Source: Streptomyces griseocarneus (GTDB lineage Bacteria > Actinomycetota > Actinomycetes > Streptomycetales > Streptomycetaceae). Taken from it: a stretch of DNA of 64,000 nt. The position numbers were made by a program, and so were the translations under genes. Of the stretch, positions 60,269 to 64,000 are shown piece by piece; the stretch's first letter is position 1, and every line of letters begins with the position of its first letter. Below the pieces are notes generated by a model. That model worked only from the letters and a program-made list of their open reading frames with translations. It made no database searches and had not been told where the DNA came from. The stretch covers positions 1 through 64,000 of the forward strand of contig PENC01000013.1 of assembly GCA_003674045.1 (NCBI GenBank). Direction: 5' to 3'.

Positions 60269-60727
60269 ATGGCCACCACCGCCCGCACCCGCAAGACCTC
60301 CAAGACGGTCTCCGAGGAGGCTCCTGTCCAGGAAGCCACCCCCGAGGCTGACTCGGCCCCCGCCGCGCCGGACGCCGCTCCGCTGGAGCCGCCGCACGTC
60401 GACGAGGCCCCGGAGCCCCCGGCACCGAGCCCGTACGTCACGCCGACCGAGGTCATCCCCGACGAGGAGAACCTGTCGGACGTCATCCTCGACGACGCCA
60501 CCAGCCAGCCGCCCGCGGACCTCGACGCCGTCTTCGTTCCGCTCACCCCGTTCGGCTCGACCCTCCAGTGCACCGTCCGCCTGGTCGAGCGCACCTTCCT
60601 CGGGCCTCACCACAACCCCGTCACCCGACTCCTCCAGCCCAAGGGCGCCGTGGTCTCCGAGGGCATCGCCGCCCGCATCCGCGAACGCCTCGACGCGCAG
60701 GCCGAACGCACCGGCAGCAACCAGTAG
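60269..60727 (+). CDS. Acidic phage protein (152 aa)
   Basis: A 152-residue protein with a Thr/Ala/Pro/Glu-rich disordered first half and a folded end (LDAVFVPLTPFGSTLQCTVR, HNPVTRLLQPKGAVVSEGIA). ATG 60269 has GAGGAG nine bases upstream. Position between the decoration and connector proteins suggests a head-associated role; no family is recognised. Confidence 0.6.
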   Translation: MATTARTRKTSKTVSEEAPVQEATPEADSAPAAPDAAPLEPPHVDEAPEPPAPSPYVTPTEVIPDEENLSDVILDDATSQPPADLDAVFVPLTPFGSTLQCTVRLVERTFLGPHHNPVTRLLQPKGAVVSEGIAARIRERLDAQAERTGSNQ

Positions 60728-60740
60728 GGGAGGCGAAGAG

Positions 60741-61601
60741 GTGTCGGTCTACGACCACAAGCCCATGTGGGCGGGGGCGCACTGCGATCCGGACCTTGCT
60801 GGCGGACAGGTGACGCGCCTCGACCTGTACGCAACACCCGAGCGTGACGGGCCGGTGATCGCATCGGTCGCACCCGCCGTCCGTCTCCGAGCCGGGGTGT
60901 ACCGGTTCGATCTGCCCACCGTCCCTCCCGGCCGGTACTGGGGTGCGGTCACCTTCACCCTCAACTCGGCCGGGCGTCTTGTCACAGACACGTCCGTGCG
61001 CCTCGATCTCCCGACAGGCCAGGGCCTGGTCGGATCTCCGGAAGCGGTCGCCGACACGCTCGGCGTCCCGCTTCCTCTCACCTCCTCCCGACGCGCCGCC
61101 TACGAAGAGGAGATCCGCAACGCGCAAGCTGACGTCGCCGCATACCTGAACCGCCCCCTGGTGCCGACCACGACCACGCTGCGCGGCGTCACGCCCCGAT
61201 GGACGGATACCCTCGACGACATCGACACGTGGCCAGTCCACGTCGATGACATCGCCGAGGTGGTCTCCTACCGCGCCAATCCGGACGGCACGTACGACGT
61301 GGATCTCCTCGTCGGTCTGAACGGTGCCCAGGAGGAAGCGGTCGTGCGGTACGTCGTCGCGCACGCCGCCGAGTCCATCCGGCAGCGGCCGGACCAGAGC
61401 ACGGGACAGGGCCGCCGGGTCTCCTCGGTGAGCGCCGAGGGACAGTCCATCTCGTACGAGGCCGCGCCCACCACCGGGCAGGCGGGTGCCCTCCCTGTGA
61501 TCAACAGCCTCAACCGGTTGCGCCGCCTCGTGTTCCAGCCCCTCTCTCGCCCGCCGCGTACCCCGTGGCCGTATTCGTCCAGCCGCTACATCCGATGCTG
61601 A
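60741..61601 (+). CDS. Head-tail connector (adaptor) with N-terminal Ig-like part
   Basis: A 286-residue protein. The N-terminal 90 residues are strand-rich and Ig-like (VTRLDLYATPERDGPVIASV, GRYWGAVTFTLNSAGRLVTD). The rest fits a gp6-type head-tail adaptor (EEEIRNAQADVAAYLNRPLV, WPVHVDDIAEVVSYRANPDG, VVRYVVAHAAESIRQRPDQ). GTG 60741 has GGGGAGG upstream. It should bind the portal ring from below. Confidence 0.65.
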   Translation: MSVYDHKPMWAGAHCDPDLAGGQVTRLDLYATPERDGPVIASVAPAVRLRAGVYRFDLPTVPPGRYWGAVTFTLNSAGRLVTDTSVRLDLPTGQGLVGSPEAVADTLGVPLPLTSSRRAAYEEEIRNAQADVAAYLNRPLVPTTTTLRGVTPRWTDTLDDIDTWPVHVDDIAEVVSYRANPDGTYDVDLLVGLNGAQEEAVVRYVVAHAAESIRQRPDQSTGQGRRVSSVSAEGQSISYEAAPTTGQAGALPVINSLNRLRRLVFQPLSRPPRTPWPYSSSRYIRC

Positions 61602-61616
61602 CCACCGAAAGACGTC

Positions 61617-61946
61617 ATGCCCGTTCTCCTCCCAGACCGTGATCTGACCGCATACGTCCTGGCCCACCCCTGGACGCGCGACGCACACGGCACACCCGTT
61701 CCACCGCCTCCCGACACGCGGCCAGCCCCCACAGGGACCTGGGCCGGGGCCGCTGCGGAGCAGATGGACGGCACCTGGACGCTGCGCGTCGATCCGCGGT
61801 CCTGGCCGCTGAAGTCCGGCGACCTGCTCTCCGACGGCACCCGGACGTGGACGGTCGACAGTGCTCTCCTGAAGAAGGTCCCCGGCTGTGGGGCGGCGGA
61901 CTACATCGCGGTGACCGCCGTCCTCAACCCGCCGGAGGCCCTCTGA
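61617..61946 (+). CDS. Head-closure (stopper)-like protein
   Basis: A 109-residue strand-rich protein (WTLRVDPRSWPLKSGDLLSD, TWTVDSALLKKVPGCGAADY) located right after the adaptor, the usual place of the stopper protein that keeps DNA inside the head. ATG 61617 has GAAAGACG upstream. The assignment rests on size, fold impression and order. Confidence 0.55.
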   Translation: MPVLLPDRDLTAYVLAHPWTRDAHGTPVPPPPDTRPAPTGTWAGAAAEQMDGTWTLRVDPRSWPLKSGDLLSDGTRTWTVDSALLKKVPGCGAADYIAVTAVLNPPEAL

Positions 61947-61948
61947 CC

Positions 61949-62479
61949 ATGGTCACGTTCCACCTCGCGCCTGGCCTGGAACAGCGGCTCGCGCAGATGA
62001 TTGCCCCGCACGTCCATCAGGTCGGCCGCGAGGTCGAGCGTGAGGCGAAGCGCCTCGCGCCGCCTACCAAACGCTGGATCACCGTCGCCGACGACCAGGT
62101 CCGTCCCACCCACGCCGCAGCACACGGCCAAGAGGTGCCCGACAACTTGCGGTTCGAGATCAACTCGATGGACTGGGACCGTCGGCACCGTGGCGTCGGC
62201 CCGATCACCTACATGCTCAAGCCGCGCGATGAATCGTCACGGGCCGTCGCGAATCTCAAGAACTGCCGGTGCGCCGTCCACAGCATCGCTGACGGCATCG
62301 CCCGTCACATCAAGACGGAACCGCCCTCCATCACCGGCACCACGGTCACCGTCAAGGTCGTCGCCAGCGGCAAGTACGTCGTGGAGGCCGAAGTCGGCAC
62401 CGTCTACCCGGGAAACGTTGAAGCGAAGGGCGTGCACTACATGGCCCGTGCAGCCGCGGCCGTGGCCGCCCGAGGCTGA
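61949..62479 (+). CDS. Neck protein (gp10-like) with NCRC motif
   Basis: A 176-residue protein (QVGREVEREAKRLAPPTKRW, PITYMLKPRDESSRAVANLK, VTVKVVASGKYVVEAEVGTV). It matches the neck position of HK97 gp10-like tail-completion proteins. It also carries NCRCAVH, the Cys pair seen in MuF domains. It starts 3 bases after the stopper gene. Confidence 0.6.
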   Translation: MVTFHLAPGLEQRLAQMIAPHVHQVGREVEREAKRLAPPTKRWITVADDQVRPTHAAAHGQEVPDNLRFEINSMDWDRRHRGVGPITYMLKPRDESSRAVANLKNCRCAVHSIADGIARHIKTEPPSITGTTVTVKVVASGKYVVEAEVGTVYPGNVEAKGVHYMARAAAAVAARG

Positions 62480-62512
62480 AGTCGTAGAGCCCGCACAGGA
62501 AATCCCGAGGCC

Positions 62513-62549
62513 GCGACACTAAGACACCCCGTGGGCACGCTCTCGCACC
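62513..62549 (+). promoter_or_regulatory. Late-type promoter element, neck/tail copy
   Basis: GCGACACTAA (62513-62522) and CACGCTC (62536-62542, one base closer than in other copies), 37 bases before ATG 62550; no Shine-Dalgarno. Confidence 0.5.
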
Positions 62550-62786
62550 ATGACCACCACCAAGAAGAGCACCGGCACCGCGGATGAGACCCAGCCGACC
62601 GGGTCTCCCGCCCCCCAGATCGTCGGACCGCCGCTGCGCCAGGGCCAGATCGCCGAGCGGGTGACGCTCGCCCACCATCTTCGGATCGGCGGCCGCGACT
62701 ACCGCCCCGGTGACGCCGTGCACGTCTCGCCCGACTACGCCCGCCAGCTCCGCCGCAGCGGCTACATCGCCCGAGAGCGCACCTGA
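62550..62786 (+). CDS. Small phage protein (78 aa)
   Basis: A 78-residue protein with a disordered Thr/Pro-rich start and a compact end (LAHHLRIGGRDYRPGDAVHV, ARQLRRSGYIARE) typical of small neck-region proteins in Streptomyces phages. ATG 62550 lies exactly 37 bases after the promoter element. Function unknown. Confidence 0.6.
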   Translation: MTTTKKSTGTADETQPTGSPAPQIVGPPLRQGQIAERVTLAHHLRIGGRDYRPGDAVHVSPDYARQLRRSGYIARERT

Positions 62787-62788
62787 CG

Positions 62789-63220
62789 ATGCCCGACTCG
62801 TACGAGGTCGCCGAAGCCGATCCCGTCGCCACCGTCCTCGCCTGGCTCGCCGAGCACCCGAAGGTGACCGAGGTACTCGGTGGGCCGGGACGAGCCTCCG
62901 GGATCGCCGAGGCCCCATGGCCACACCTGCGAGTCGCCGCCGGCCCTGGTGGAGACCTCCGCGACCTGACCTGGGCAACCGAGACGGAGGTCTCGCTGGA
63001 GTTGCACGGTGATCCGGGAGGTTGGCCAGGTCCTGCGGCATTGCGTCGAATCCTGCTGATCTGCGCACTCGCCGTCGCCGAGCTCACGGAGGCTCCGCCC
63101 GCCGCTGGCCGCCCCGTCGTCAGCCGTGTCCGTCCATCTGGAATGCTCATCGACTCGCCGCTTGCCACCGGGCAGCCCCGTCACATCCTCGGGTTGCTTG
63201 TGACCCTCCGCCCCCGGTAG
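62789..63220 (+). CDS. Tail terminator-like protein
   Basis: A 143-residue protein (ADPVATVLAWLAEHPKVTEV, PHLRVAAGPGGDLRDLTWAT, EVSLELHGDPGGWPGPAALR, ILGLLVTLRPR) with the size and position of tail terminator proteins, which cap the tail tube and set its length. It begins 2 bases after the previous stop. Confidence 0.6.
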   Translation: MPDSYEVAEADPVATVLAWLAEHPKVTEVLGGPGRASGIAEAPWPHLRVAAGPGGDLRDLTWATETEVSLELHGDPGGWPGPAALRRILLICALAVAELTEAPPAAGRPVVSRVRPSGMLIDSPLATGQPRHILGLLVTLRPR

Positions 63221-63249
63221 CCGAAGCAGACCCGCGTCGACAGGAGCCC

Positions 63250-63286
63250 GCGACGTTAGCCCTCTTCCCTCCCCATCGTGGCCGCC
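63250..63286 (+). promoter_or_regulatory. Late-type promoter element, major tail protein copy
   Basis: GCGACGTTAG (63250-63259) and CATCGTG (63274-63280), 67 bases before ATG 63317, which has GAGGAGAG as Shine-Dalgarno. Confidence 0.55.
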
Positions 63287-63316
63287 CCATTCCCCTGGCC
63301 ACGAGGAGAGCCCGCT

Positions 63317-63907
63317 ATGGCAGGCGAAATCACCAACTCGCGAGAAATCGTCGTACCTGCCCGCACACGCGTATGGCTGGCCCCGGTGGGCACCGCAGCC
63401 CCCGCGGACGCCGCCGTCGAGATGCCCGCTGGCTGGAAGTCCGTCGGTCTCACCACCGAGGACAGCCTGAAATTCAAGGAGGAGCCGAATTTTGAATCCG
63501 TGAAATCGGCGCAGACGGACTTCCCGAGCCGTACCTTCCAGACCTCCGATGCGGCAACCCTGGAGGTAGACCTCCAGCAGTGGAGCGGCACGAACTTCAC
63601 GTCGGTGTTCGGCGGCGGCACCATCACCGAGATTGCCTCGGCCACGGAAGGCAAGGCCAAGCACTTCCGGTTCACTCCGCCGCCGATCGGCGGCCGGAGC
63701 GAAATCGCGGCCGTCATCGAGGTCATCGACGGAGCGAAGGCGTATCGCTACATATTTCCAAGGACCATGCAGATGGAAGGAGTTGAAACCGAACTGCAAA
63801 AGTCGAAGGAGGCGGTGCTGCCTCTGCGGCTGGCTGTCCAGGGTGGCGACAACTCCGATGCCTGGTACCTCCTGACCAACGACCCGGCATTCGCCCCGGC
63901 CGCATAG
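63317..63907 (+). CDS. Major tail tube protein
   Basis: A 196-residue strand-rich protein (IVVPARTRVWLAPVGTAAPA, SVGLTTEDSLKFKEEPNFES, DLQQWSGTNFTSVFGGGTIT, IEVIDGAKAYRYIFPRTMQM) with the layout of siphovirus tail tube proteins; it follows the neck genes. ATG 63317 has GAGGAGAG upstream. A strong terminator follows. Confidence 0.8.
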   Translation: MAGEITNSREIVVPARTRVWLAPVGTAAPADAAVEMPAGWKSVGLTTEDSLKFKEEPNFESVKSAQTDFPSRTFQTSDAATLEVDLQQWSGTNFTSVFGGGTITEIASATEGKAKHFRFTPPPIGGRSEIAAVIEVIDGAKAYRYIFPRTMQMEGVETELQKSKEAVLPLRLAVQGGDNSDAWYLLTNDPAFAPAA

Positions 63908-63930
63908 GCCGGAAGCTGACAGCTCGAAGG

Positions 63931-63975
63931 CTCGTGCCGGGCGCGGCGGACAACGGCCGCCGCGCCCGGCACGAG
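63931..63975 (+). terminator. Perfect 19-bp terminator after the tail tube gene
   Basis: Arms 63931-63949 and 63957-63975 pair perfectly across the 7-base loop ACAACGG. As after the capsid gene, it lets the tail tube gene be transcribed in excess. Confidence 0.88.
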
Positions 63976-64000
63976 GCTGTTCGGGTACTCCACCGAGCTC

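Noticed and set aside
1..64000. CRISPR array, tRNA or rRNA genes
   Set aside because: I saw no regularly spaced direct repeats, no tRNA cloverleaf and no rRNA sequence in the stretches I read.

Overview
The window is high-GC DNA with strong G/C bias at third codon positions and many GTG/TTG starts. It carries Streptomyces-type families: XRE/DUF397 pairs, DUF6415, DUF6624, an I36 inhibitor and an ALF-repeat protein. It reads as part of a temperate Streptomyces siphovirus, prophage or phage-plasmid. No integrase, replication gene, lysis gene or attachment site is visible, so the form of the element cannot be decided from this window.

Layout. (1) 1-3300: end of an upstream gene, then the large terminase and two small genes. 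(2) About 3400-31200: roughly 28 kb of cargo between terminase and portal, which are normally neighbours. It holds an IS110 transposase, secreted proteins, a minus-strand ParB-like operon, an ECF-like sigma factor coupled to an Asp/Leu-rich protein, an EEP phosphatase, an XRE/DUF397 pair, a 1-kb hairpin array, a coupled DUF6624/XRE operon, and a RiPP cluster (about 20.2-30.3 kb). The RiPP cluster has an XRE-TPR regulator, a HAD hydrolase, two paralogous HxD...HWRTP proteins, a 53-residue precursor peptide, YcaO, TfuA, an MFS exporter, an ABC transporter and a HIT protein. (3) 31.3-64 kb: head and neck module, all on plus except one gene. It runs: membrane protein, portal-MuF fusion, a ~5475-residue DarB-like methylase/helicase protein with a gene nested in another frame, small acidic proteins, an Rmf/CrpP-like protein, a prohead protease fused to a 2H phosphoesterase, a small basic peptide with a PIMT-like methyltransferase, major capsid protein, metallophosphoesterase, Ig-like protein, neck proteins and major tail protein, ending in a strong terminator.

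Three observations stand out. First, late genes are preceded by a bipartite element (about GCGAC[A/G]NNAA, 14-15 nt, then CANSGTS). In five cases it begins exactly 37 nt before a start codon that has no Shine-Dalgarno, which predicts leaderless mRNAs from a dedicated promoter class; the ECF-like sigma factor in the cargo is the obvious candidate reader. Genes with 64-70 nt spacing do have Shine-Dalgarno sequences. Second, the YcaO-TfuA cluster has a precursor (23660-23821) and two enzymes that I cannot place in a known product class. Third, a minimal peptide plus PIMT-like methyltransferase pair in the head module (54456-55671) has the gene arrangement of imiditide-type RiPPs.

Working model: the element packages DNA with the terminase, builds a HK97-like head, may load the giant methylase/helicase into the head as a DarB-like antirestriction factor, and carries a natural-product cluster as cargo.
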